Of a stretch of DNA of 64,000 nucleotides, positions 53,155-62,887 are shown in pieces. The DNA comes from Undaria pinnatifida. Lineage: Eukaryota > Sar > Phaeophyceae > Laminariales > Alariaceae. Where the stretch lies: the NCBI GenBank assembly GCA_012845835.1, contig JABAKD010000001.1, positions 6,932,476 through 6,996,475 of the forward strand, in the 5' to 3' direction. Numbering within the stretch: the first letter of the stretch is position 1; each line of letters opens with the position of its first letter. Made by a program: the position numbers and the translations under genes. The notes beneath the pieces were generated by a model. The model was not told the origin of the DNA. It made no database searches and saw only the letters and a program-made list of their open reading frames with translations.

Positions 53155-54080
53155 AGCAGGTCGAAATCCGCCAGATTAATAAACACTTCACTGGATGTCA
53201 CCTCAGTATCTTTCTAGAGCCATCCATGCCGCTCCTTCCCCCCTCCCCCCGCCCCGAATGCCCCCTTCTTCCCCATCACCCGCACCATCGCCCAGACCTA
53301 GCACCACACTTATAAGAAGCCCCTTACCTAAAACCCTTCCTCCCCCCCCCCCCCTCCCCCACCCCCCACCTCCCCAACCCCCCTACCCCATCCCACCCCC
53401 ACCCCCTCGAACACTCCGCCCTCTCTCTACTCACTGATTGTACGACTTACCCCAGGATATACATGATAAACTGATGCATTCTTTCCAAAACCGTCACATT
53501 TATCCCCTCAAAATAATGTATAGTTTCCACGCACAGATTGAGCTGCCCCACACGCCCCCTCCCCGCCCCAACCCCCCCCCTAAAATAAACTGGTGCATTT
53601 TTTTTTTTTTTTTCTCTTCCCAAAACCGTCAGATTTATCCCCTTAAAATGATTAATAGCTTCCGCGCACAAATTGCCCGCCCGCCCGTCCCCCCCCCCCC
53701 CCCCCCCCCCCCCCTTCCCCCCCCCCTCCAACCCCGCTCACTTTTGATCAAAACCAGGCCCCCTTGTCCTTAAAAACTCCGCCCCCCCCTCACCGGTTTT
53801 TCGACTTACAGGATTCACTTGATAAACGGATACATTTCCCTCCACAGCTGTCAGATTTTGTCCCCCTCAGAAACCGGTTTTATAGTTTCCGCGCACAGAC
53901 TGACTAACATCACCCTGTTGACCCTGATAGCTACACTGTAGTTGTAAGGGGAGTCGCCGACCTATATCCTTAATGAGGACACACAACTCGTAATGCGCGC
54001 GATCGGAGTATCACACACAGCTTGCCAAGATGAGTTTCGACGAAATCTTCGATCTCACAGCTGGAGTGTATTTTAATTTT
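53155..54080 (+). repeat. Complete foldback arm, single
   Basis: This is the longest single arm. It has the outer border 'ccgccagattaataaacact', the block 'gcccagacctagcaccacac', three long C tracts (largest at about 53690-53730), two copies of the 'aaaccgtca.atttatcccc' unit, and the inner block to 'gatctcacagctggagtgta'. It serves as a reference for the family: one arm is about 0.9 kb. No inverted partner follows. Confidence 0.75.
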
Positions 54081-54284
54081 TTTCAATATAAACAGTAAAA
54101 GCTTATGGATACCAGGGCATTAATTGGTGGTTCGGCGTTCCCCGGAGGCGAAAAAATGCGATATGTGCGCGAATATATGCCTGAAAACCAAGGAACGAAG
54201 TGCGTTGAAACGCCATCCGAACCTAGAAAAGGCGTGTATCAGGATGCCTTGGGATGCCTTAAAAGCAGAAACGAGATGATCGCA

Positions 54285-54346
54285 CTTAGTATTAGTATTA
54301 GTATTAGTATAAGTATTTGTATTAGTATTAGTATTACACTCCCGAA
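54285..54346 (+). repeat. (AGTATT)n microsatellite
   Basis: There are about nine units of AGTATT with a few substitutions. A related imperfect run of 'actatt' units lies at 39410-39475. Confidence 0.9.
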
Positions 54347-54419
54347 GTAAGATATAGCTCGGGGCCAGCATCGCTACACCCAGGTCAATGATAAAAAAGG
54401 TACAAAGTAATAAAAACAC

Positions 54420-54620
54420 CTACGGTGAATAGCACACAAAACGGGCCTAACCGAAAATAACGTTCGGCGAATACCGACAAAAAGCCGTTGAAGTCATTTT
54501 CGGCTAGTACGGCGAACAGAAAAAGGTGCATAAGAAAGAATTAATGACTGCGGAGAAAATAAAAGAAAAGTGCCTAATGTTTGTGACCGACTACGGCGAA
54601 TAGGAAAACGGGTCTAAAAA
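54420..54620 (+). repeat. Degenerate tandem repeat, about 43 bp, five units
   Basis: The motif 'tacggcgaata..aaaa' recurs at about 54423, 54464, 54508, 54549 and 54593, spaced 41-44 bp, often followed by 'ggtctaa' or 'gcctaa'. Looser echoes continue at about 54762 and 54800 ('tgcggcgaaaa'). Units differ too much for a CRISPR array. Confidence 0.6.
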
Positions 54621-54699
54621 ATGTTCAGCACGGCCAATTGGACAAAAAAAAGGTGCTTCAATATTGTTTTCGTCCACGACGATTTAGATAGAAAACAAC

Positions 54700-54900
54700 C
54701 CCCCCCCCCCCCCCCCCGGCGCTTGCCCCCCCGCAAAAAAAAAGAGAAGAAAATGTCGCCTGCGGTGAAAACAAAACACGCAACAAAACGTGTTTCGCCT
54801 GCGGCGAAAAATGTTGCGGGACCAAAATCGCGTGTTGCGCTGCGCGCAACCACCCTCGCGGCGACTTTTGGGCAATACGGTTGTTATGTTGACCCAAATG
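54700..54900. repeat. Poly(C) tract and repeat related to 57.5-57.65 kb
   Basis: A C run lies at about 54701-54718. The following part ('gtttcgcctgcggcgaaaaa', 'ttgcgggaccaaaatcgcg') resembles the reverse complement of 57520-57650 ('ttcgcctcaagggaagaacg', 'ttgccgggtccaagcaagg'). Short basic frames here are compositional. Confidence 0.45.
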
Positions 54901-54949
54901 TTGCGCCCGCGTAACAGCGCAACAACAGCTTATTAATGCCCTGACCCGG

Positions 54950-55915
54950 ATACTGAATAAACTGCCCCTGGGGCCCAAAACAGAAACACGTGTTTCGAGC
55001 TGCTGCCTTCCCTCACCGCTGTTTTTTCCGACACCGCTGTCTTTTCTCACCGCTGAACATAAAACCAATAAACAGGCAACCCCGAGATGACATGGGGCGA
55101 TCCATCCTCGCCGCGGCAGCCGACTGATGCCCCATCCCCGACGAAAAACCCCCTCCATGCTCCCCCCGGACCCAGCGAGGGGCCTAGACCGCCTTCAGAT
55201 TAATATCGGCGGCGGCAGCCGGTGCGCTCTCTGTTACAACTGGTAGACAGCGCAAGAGAATGAGGCGGTTAGTTGGCGCAATCAATGCGGTACAAGACAC
55301 TTAGCAAGAACAAGTTGATGAGAAACTCAGGGCGATATTTTTACAAAGTATGGAATTCCGGAAGCGTGATACTGCAGATACTACATCTCCTCAATCAATA
55401 AGAACCCCAGTCTCGGTCCGTGTTTCTTATTATTTGCATAGGCGGTGTCCTGTGGTCCCTACTCGCACATGAAGTAGGTTTTTCATCAAGCCAAGGGTGA
55501 TGCACTTGAACAATTAATGTAAGGTACTCTACTGTAACGCAGGGCACAACCTGCTCGTACCGGTAGGTCGTACACTACAGTGGTAGCAGGAGGAAAACGC
55601 GAGCACATCCGGCAGACGTCGTGGATGTAAGAGCTGGGGAAACAATTCTTGTTTGTCAGGTGCAGTACCAGGTAGGTGCCAACTAATCATGCCCTGTGCT
55701 GCGGCACATGTGCTGTACGTACGCGAGGTACAGTTCTACTTGCATAGTTGTTGGTGCTGTTATTATACCGTATGCCACGCAAGAAATCACACCCCGGTGA
55801 CAACATTTTGACTTTTAAGAATTATCACCGGGTGTGTTGTTGACTGGTTGCGTACTATCTAACGCGTCCCCGGTGATATGCAACATGCACGGAAGCCCCG
55901 CAGCTAGGGTGGGGG
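54950..55915. other. No gene recognised; one hairpin
   Basis: I see nothing coding. At about 55786-55835 an imperfect hairpin pairs 'cacaccccggtga' with 'tcaccgggtgtg' around a loop of about 24 nt. Confidence 0.4.
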
Positions 55916-55923
55916 CGGCGTAC

Positions 55924-57170
55924 TCACTTGTTGCTTGCCTTAGTCATTTGATCATTGACCACGCATCCTTTTCGAAAAAGATCACCGATTCTACTCCTAA
56001 TAGAGACACCTCCAACACTTGGGCGCTCATTACGCTTCTTCCATATACTACATGAAAAATGTTTGCATATCCTATCCCCGTCCTGTTTCGACGTCTGCGG
56101 CCACCATCTATCTCCTAGGACAGCGATCGTTTTCTCGCGACTCTCTAGTCTACCAAACTCTTCCATGTCACATACGTCAAATTTCCTCAGCTTCTCTTCT
56201 ACTTGAAACGCATCCCGTTGTTCCTTGTATATTTCCACATGCTCCTACTATGCGAGTCCTACTCTATTGTTGTGCTACACGGGCACATCTGTGTAGCCAC
56301 GTCCTCCTCCTCCCGACTACTGATATATCTCTTTCTCCTTTCTGGTAGGTCCAAGTCCCCTACACGAAATCGCAGTTTCAGCTTTTTGGCGTAGTTCATT
56401 GGGCCGTGCAGATACGTTTTCATTCCAATATCTTCCCTCGACCCCCCGTGTATCCTCGGCTACGTTATCCCATTGATTCCAGCCCACCCCAAGCTCACCC
56501 TTTTGTTATGTTATTTTATGCAGCATATCAACTATGGCTGGCAACCTCTTTTCTGGCATATTTTCACTGTAATACTGCCATTTCAACTTTCTCGCGTCTC
56601 TATTTGTCTTGAGTGGGTACATCCTCGTCGTACTTGAGCATCCTAGTATCTTTTTAGCTGCTGCATCGCACTGTTTCCAGTTGTTTTACGAACTTCGCGT
56701 TCCCTTTCAATCCTTCTCCTGCACACTCTACCTTTGGCACGATCACATTAATCAGAATACATTTTTTTTATCTAGGGCCAAGGTGCGGGTCTGTTAGGAT
56801 CGCATCCATCTTGCCTACTTGAGGTTTACCCTTTCCTGTTTACTTTCGCTATGTGTGGTATCTTTTTTAGCTGCTGTTATCTGCACTGTTTCCAGTTGCT
56901 TTACGAACTTTGCGTTCCCATCCCATCCTTCTCTTGCATTATGTACTCTTATGTTTTTTTCAATCATATTAACCAGAATACATTTTTTAATCCTAGTGTC
57001 AAGGTGCAGGTCTGTGAGGATCGCATCCATCTTGCCTACTTGTGATTTACCTTGCCTTTGAGATCCCTACGCCAAGGTACGTATATTGGTCTACGATCGG
57101 CAGTCCATCTTCTCCCCACTTCCATTTGAAATTTACCGGATTCACCTTATCCTCGTTATGTAAAACTACA
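55924..57170 (-). pseudogene. LINE ORF2, 3' part
   Basis: This is the C-terminal part of a non-LTR retrotransposon polyprotein. Reading down the minus strand: KWGEDGLPIVDQYTYLGVGI (about 57130-57070) is the RT thumb with its 'YLGv.i' strand. MDAILTDLHLDTRIKKCIL and GNAKFVKQLETVQITAAKK (about 57030-56850) are the linker that follows RT in many LINEs. TQMCPCSTTIE and, nearby, EIYKEQRDAFQ (about 56310-56220) are the C-terminal cysteine/histidine finger region. EFGRLESREKTIAVLGDRWW and CSIWKKRNERP end the protein near 55924. A tandem duplication (56636-56822 against 56855-57050) repeats the linker. Stops and shifts break it. No catalytic RT box or endonuclease is present. Confidence 0.75.
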
Positions 57171-57179
57171 GATAGGGAG

Positions 57180-57385
57180 CGTGCTAACAGGAGGGGGTGC
57201 CAACCAGGGAGGGGTTGCTAACGAGGGGGTGTGCTAACGGTGTTAACGGATGTCAAGGAGTCTCAACAGACCTAGGCCAGCTTGCAGATGGCATGGCAAC
57301 AACGGTGTGTGATGGTAAGCGGTTCGATAATAAAAGGGGTGATACGGGCAACAAGGGGTGTGATAACAAGGGGTGTGCTACCTGT
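57180..57385. repeat. GCTAACGAGGGGTGT-like low-complexity repeats
   Basis: Irregular units such as 'gctaacgagggggtgt' (57210-57240) and 'aacaaggggtgtga' (57345-57380) are scattered over 200 bp. The period is not constant. Confidence 0.55.
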
Positions 57386-57399
57386 TATAAATGAAGTGG

Positions 57400-60300
57400 T
57401 GCCTGACCGATGACGCTCTTCAGAGGCCAACACAAAGACGTGGCGAGACGAGCTGGAGCCTGGCTGGTGATGGTCTAGACGATAGTGGATCACTTTAAAG
57501 GGGCTCTCGTTTACCATGTGAGGGGTTTTGATCTGAAACCAGCGTGGTTTTCACTCCCACGCAACGCCCGTGATGGCAAGAACCTTGCTTGGACCCGGCA
57601 ACACGCGTTTTCGCGCCGCGCAACGTTCTTCCCTTGAGGCGAAGAATCTGTTGGGCATGTTCTCTCCGGAGGTGGGAAAAATAATAGAGTCACCTCTTTG
57701 GCTTTTCACGTTGGCCAAAAAAAGGATTTTAGATCTCTAGATGCCCTTTGTCGAAAACGTTTTCGACCATCTACTAATTAATAACGAAGTAGCGTCGGTC
57801 GGGATGGGCGATAGAATCCATTGGAAGCCATGCGTCGAGTGAGAGAATCTGACCTCCTCGTTGGTAGCTCTCAGAAACTTCCGATGCACCCCTACCGCGG
57901 GATGGCTCATGGAACCCGTCGTCCATGGAACCATTCCTACCTAGCCGGCGTCCAGCACATCAATGCCCGTACCAGTGCAAACTGGTTTGTGTTCGAGCTA
58001 CGGGTACAGCGGGACGCGACAAGTTCCTTCGTGGTTGTCCACGAAAGTACTACGGGTAACGTCACCGGTAGTCGGGGCCTTGGACGCGGTAGGAGGAGTA
58101 GTAAACGGAGTACCGGCAGTAGCTGCAGCGGCAAATTAAGAGTGTCGATCCCGGAAACAACCGACGCGATCGTCGCTCGAGGCTCGGGAGCAGGCCGCTG
58201 ACTCGTTCGGCCCACTTTGATGGGGCGTAGCAATTGCCTCCATGCTGGTGTCCACCATACCGGTGTGTGTTGTGTGTGAATTGTATCCGCCAGTTTGTGT
58301 GATGACGTTTGAGTTAGATTTTTGCAGGCGCGCCGCCGTTGGGGGTGCGGTATTCTATTTACCCCCAGGGATAAAATGACGGTAGAAAAACAGGGGGAAA
58401 ATGTATCACCCAATGTGCCTATGTTGGGAGGGGTGTGCTTCCTTGCGAGTTATACGGTACGAAGGGGAGGGCGCCTGGCTGCATTGACGACAGCACACGT
58501 GTGGACGGTACCTCTTTGTTTCGTTGATATAGTCCAAGGTGGGCAAAGAGCAGACCTTCTGAGCACCAAATGGGAAGTCGGCTGTGACGCGAACTCTACA
58601 GAACGTCAGCAAACTCCAAACGGCATCCTTTGGAAGCATGTTTTCGAACGCCGAAAACAACGCCACAAGCTCACAGATCGTTGCCATATTCGCACGTTTT
58701 GTGCCATTTGACGTTCCAAAGGTGCTCAGAAGGTCGGCCTTTTTGTCCATCTTCCTACAAACTATGTCAGCGAAATGGGGGGGTCCGATCTACCCATGTT
58801 GGCTTCGCTTTGCGTCCGTGATGGGAGGAAGGACCCAAGGAGCCCGACCTCTGTCGGCAGATATAAATCGAGCACAGCGCTACCCTACACCCTTCTATAG
58901 ACTTTACCAGCTACAGGGCATGTTTTTACGTGGAACCTGGCCGCAGTCACCGCTGCCGTCGCCACGTTCGCTGCTGAAGCCCCATGCAGACAGCATTTTT
59001 ACAGGGTACGTACAGTAGTATTCCTATCTAAGTCAAGACTAGGACATCGGAAGGTAACGAACGAACCTCCGTCTCCTACAACAAAGAGTAGGCACTCTCA
59101 GACGGGAGACTTGATGCACATTATATCCACAACACAGCAGCAGTAAGAAGAAGCGAGGAGATTTGCCGTAAAATAAGAAAGTTGGGAACCTAAACACTGA
59201 AATTATAGCGCACACCGCACCCCCTCCCCAATACGAAACTCAGCCTGCTTCAGTACTTATGTTTTTTCTCTGTTTGGTGTCCAATATTACTGCTGCTGTG
59301 AGCCATACGTGAAGCTTGACAGTACCTCTGGTTCTTGGATCTAATGAGCATTTGAGGGCTTTCGGCCGTGCCGCCTGTAGACCAGTGACGGACCCTAACC
59401 CTGAAGCGAACGCGATGGGGTGACCCTTGCTTGGATGTTGCCTGTGAAGGCTCTAGGTTGATTCGTTGGTTCGGCCGTTAATGCTGTGCTTGGAAAGACG
59501 TTCGTCCGGGTCGGGAATCGGGATGCTGTGGCTTGAATAGACCACAGCAGAAAGGTTTCACTGCAGCCGTAGACACAGAAGCATGCGGAGGACCTTCGGA
59601 AAAGCTTTCTATGTGTAGCTTTCGATGTACTCGTACGAGTACATAGGTTCAACTTTGGATGGAAATATAGATATCGTGTAGTTGTGAATAAAATGATTGA
59701 AACGTTTTTGCATTTGCGCCCCCCGTGGGAGTCTTCATTCGTAGCTCGGGGGGCAGGACAACATACCCGCGTTGCATGGCCACATGGCCACCCACACTGA
59801 TAGCCTGCTGCCCATGCTGGTATGTACTGATATTTCTGTCCAGTTCGTCTAGTATATTGCGCCCATAGCGCTTGTCTCTCTAGGAGGATGAGGCATCAGC
59901 ACGAACACTGGCTGATGAGGAGTGCTTGAAAGAGATGGGCCGAAAAACAGCAGAACAAACATCGCCATGTTGCTATCCAATCAGACCCAATAGAAGTTGC
60001 CACACACACTCGCAGTTCCCTCTCCGTGGCCTATTTCATGATGCTCAAGTGGGCTCGCAGTACAACTGGGCACAACCAACTGCTGGGGACGATTATACTG
60101 CTAGACCGCAATCCCGGAAACCCAACCAAACGTGTTGCGCTCGCCGCTGGCGGCGGAGAGACGAGAACAAAAGACAGCAACGAAACGACTCTGAACGTAA
60201 ATATACATACCGTTTTAATTGTGAAATTATGATACAGCGGGAAGTATATTTCCGACTACAACACACCCACAGCCCACCAAAGACACCGAGAGCGACGTCA

Positions 60301-60670
60301 GTCTCGGGGTCCGTCTGTCACCTCGGTAGGACACCCCATACCAAATCTATTTTACAACGTCAGGACGTCCCTCCGTCATACGACAAAACTGCCGTGCGAC
60401 GTATACTGGCTCATTGCAGAGTAGCGGCGGCGTGATCACCGTTTCAGCGATAGAAAAGTATATCGTCACCATCACCAGCAGCATGGTGCAAGATCGCGAC
60501 GCACAGGAGGCGTGGGATAGATAGACTGACCTTCTTCGGTAGTCCTGGCCGCCGACTCGGGCCCAACGAGGAGCGAGCGTACCTCTTCCTGCTAGCAGCT
60601 GCGTCGCGCTTTGTCCATTTGTTCCAGATGTGGTCGCTGTAGGTAGGAGCCAGATTCCTCTTTGCGACTA
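57400..60670. other. Unassigned stretch with open frames
   Basis: A plus-strand frame at 57821-58201 (126 codons, with ANWFVFELRVQRDATSSFVV) and a minus-strand frame at 58406-58750 (with ANMATICELVALFSAFENML) look protein-like but match no family I know. A plus-strand frame at 58584-59018 overlaps the latter, so at most one is real. At 60444-60677 a minus-strand frame starting MSIVAKRNLAPTYSDHIWNK is followed by 'aag/gtcagt', a possible first exon; its ATG lies inside the border of the palindrome. Confidence 0.3.
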
Positions 60671-61106
60671 TAGACATATTTGAGCCAGACGAAATGCCTA
60701 TATTTTGGGCTCTATTCGTAAACCAACTATCGCGTTTTAAATGGGTAAAACGCAGGTAAATGTTTTTTTACCTAACGACCACGGCAGACCACGGTGAGAT
60801 GTGGATTTTCCCAAAACAAGGCAAGGGCATCTTTGAGCCCAAGTGCACATATAAAAGAAAAATCCAAGCATTTTACAGCAAAAAACATAACTTCGGAAGG
60901 TTTCAAGAAGGACAAGGGCATGAGGCAACTCCAAGAAAGTCCCAGCCCAGCAGACACAGCAGCAGCACAGCACAGAGCAGCAGAGAGCGACAGCACATCA
61001 CAGAGCAGCAGAGAGCGACAGCACAGCACTGAGCAGCAGAGAGCGACAGCACAGCACAGAGCAGCAGACGATAGCCACACCCACTCCAATCGCCCACAGC
61101 ACTACC

Positions 61107-61463
61107 ATGATGAAGGCGCAGAACCCTACCTACAGCAGCAGCAGCAGCAGCAGCAGCGGCAACAGCAGCGACAGCGGCAGCAGCAGCAACTCAGCAGGCG
61201 ACATGCTGACCAGCACGGACCGGAGCCAGCACACCGGCAGCGCGCCGAGACTGCCTGGGATCGGCAGAGGCGATGGAGCTGGAGAGCGCCAGCCCCTGAG
61301 GTCATACCCCGACCTCACCTATAACAACGTCCAGACGGCGCAAAACAAGCGTTCCAGGGTGTTAAGTCCTGATGATGCATTCTGCGGGCCGAGGGCCTAC
61401 AGGCCTCAGTCAGCAACCGGGTGCGCCCGGTCAAGCGCACGCCTCGGTTTGGTCTACCTCTAG
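61107..61463 (+). CDS. Captured reading frame, left arm of palindrome
   Basis: The frame starts MMKAQNPTY, has a serine run encoded by AGC triplets (polymorphic between arms), then STDRSQHTGSAPRLPGIGRG, RQPLRSYPDLTYNNVQTAQN and KRSRVLSPDDA. After about 90 codons the arms differ by an indel and the frames diverge. No domain is recognised; the composition suggests the disordered N-terminus of a nuclear or regulatory protein. A second plausible frame in the same core reads EMPGVSSEPRREDHDTNVY and RLVDNQLGIAVLTFSTACP, best kept in the right arm. Whether the source is a host gene is not known. Confidence 0.4.
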   Translation: MMKAQNPTYSSSSSSSSGNSSDSGSSSNSAGDMLTSTDRSQHTGSAPRLPGIGRGDGAGERQPLRSYPDLTYNNVQTAQNKRSRVLSPDDAFCGPRAYRPQSATGCARSSARLGLVYL

Positions 61464-61939
61464 CATCGGGTTGGAGATGCCCGGCGTATCGAGCGAGCCG
61501 CGCCGTGAAGACCACGACACGAACGTGTACTACCCGGCTGGTGGACAATCAGCTGGGTATAGCCGTGCTTACCTTCAGCACGGCTTGCCCGTTCCAGCAG
61601 GTCATGCGGGGATTGAAAACACCGCGATGGCCTCAGCTATATGCGCGCTTTTTCCCGGCCCGCGGCGACATCTGCGGGAGATATTTCTGCGAACACGGAC
61701 GCCTACGCAGATCTCAGCCACCAACGGATAGAAGGTATGAGATCTGCGTAGGCGTCCGTGTTCGCAGAAATATCTCCCGCAGATGTCGCCGCGGGCCGAG
61801 AAAAAGCGCCCATATAGCTGAGGCCATCGCGGTGTTTTCAATCCCCGCATGACCTGCCGGAGCGGGCAAGCCGTGCTGAAGGTAAGCACGGCTATACCCA
61901 GCTGATTGTCCACCAGCCGGGAGTACACGTTCGTGTCGT

Positions 61940-62305
61940 GGTCTTCACGGCGCGGCTCGCTCGATACGCCGGGCATCTCCAACTCGACGCTAGAGGTAGA
62001 CCAAACCGAGGCGTGCGCTTGACCGGGCGCACCCGGTTGCTGACTGAGGCCTGTAGGCCCTCGGCCCGCAGAACTGCATCATTAGGACTTAACACCCTGG
62101 AACGCTTGTTTTGTGCCGTCTGGACGTTGTTGTAGGTGAGGTCGGGGTATGACCTCAAGGGCTGGCGCTCTCCAGCTCCATCGCCTCTGCCGATCCCAGG
62201 CAGTCTCGGCGCGCTGCCGGTGTGCTGGCTCCGGTCCGTGCTGGTCAGCATGTCACCTGCTGAGTTGCTGCTGCTGCTGTAGGTAGGGTTCTGCGCCTTC
62301 ATCAT
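61940..62305 (-). CDS. Captured reading frame, right arm of palindrome
   Basis: This mirrors the frame in the left arm. It is identical over about 80 residues apart from a shorter serine run (4 against 8 residues, plus a missing GNSSDSG stretch) and one aspartate-to-asparagine change. It then continues AVLRAEGLQASVSNRVRPVK because of a one-base difference at 'gcagttctg'. The two arms thus keep the same N-terminal peptide but not the same C-terminal part. Confidence 0.4.
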
Positions 62306-62473
62306 GGTAATGCTGTGGGCAATTGGACTGCTGTGTCTGGGGGTGGTTGTCTTGGAGTTGCCTCATGCCCTTGTCTTTTTTTTGAACTCTTCCGAAGTGA
62401 TGTTTTTTGCTGTAAAAATGCTTGGATTTTTCCTTCATACATAAGGTGCCCAAGTAAGTGCATATTTTGGGCG

Positions 62474-62560
62474 CGATCGGAGTATCACACACAGCTTGCA
62501 AAGATGAATTTCGACCACATATTCGATCTCACAGCTGGAGTGTATTTTTGTTTTTACATA
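62474..62560 (+). repeat. Scrap of foldback arm inside palindrome right arm
   Basis: The sequence 'cgcgatcggagtatcacaca' to 'gatctcacagctggagtgta' is the inner end of the foldback arm. It replaces about 20 bp that the left arm has at the mirrored place. It therefore entered after the palindrome formed, or by template switching. Confidence 0.7.
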
Positions 62561-62722
62561 AATATTTCGGGAAAAACCAACATCTCACCGTGGTCTGCCG
62601 TGGTCGTTTTTAAGTAAAATATTATACTCATTTTTTCGATTTTTTACACATTAAAAACACGATAGGGCTTAATTTGGTTTAGAACCCAGAATATAGGCAT
62701 ATCGTCAGGCTTAAATATGTCT

Positions 62723-62887
62723 GTTGATTGATCGATGATCGACACAAAGAAAGCCAATCATATTATTATTTCATTTGCCATCTGACAATGTAGCGTGAGT
62801 GTCAAAAACCATAAACATGATGAAAGAACACAAAATCCAGATGAAAGCGTGGAACGATGTTTCCAACAACCAAAAACCACGAAAATA
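62723..62887. other. Spacer between palindrome and repeat-protein gene
   Basis: This is AT-rich DNA without recognisable features. It would contain the 3' flank of the minus-strand repeat-protein gene. No canonical polyadenylation signal was picked out. Confidence 0.4.

Larger units (their letters stand above)
60672..62722. mobile_element. 2.05-kb palindromic element with GC-rich core
   Basis: The left arm (60672-61716) and right arm (61739-62722) are reverse complements around a 22-bp spacer. The ends read 'agacatattt' and its complement. Outer parts are AT-rich and moderately diverged, with 'acgaccacggcagaccacgg' as a shared block. The core (about 61100-61716 and its mirror) is GC-rich and nearly identical between arms, with only scattered substitutions and single-base indels. 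Each core carries the same short reading frame. The right arm holds a scrap of foldback arm at about 62474-62560. No target duplication is visible. Transcription would give a long hairpin RNA. It could be a non-autonomous DNA transposon that captured gene sequence, or an inverted gene-fragment duplication. Confidence 0.8.

Noticed and set aside
54420-54620. Regular short repeats resembling a CRISPR array
   Set aside because: Repeat units are only loosely conserved, no cas genes exist, and the context is a eukaryotic genome.
55786-55835. Hairpin as a transcription terminator
   Set aside because: It is a bacterial-type feature in a eukaryotic context, with an imperfect stem and no adjacent gene.
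60672-62722. Target-site duplication around the palindrome
   Set aside because: The flanks 'gcgactat' and 'gttgattg' share no direct repeat of useful length, so the mechanism of insertion is left open.
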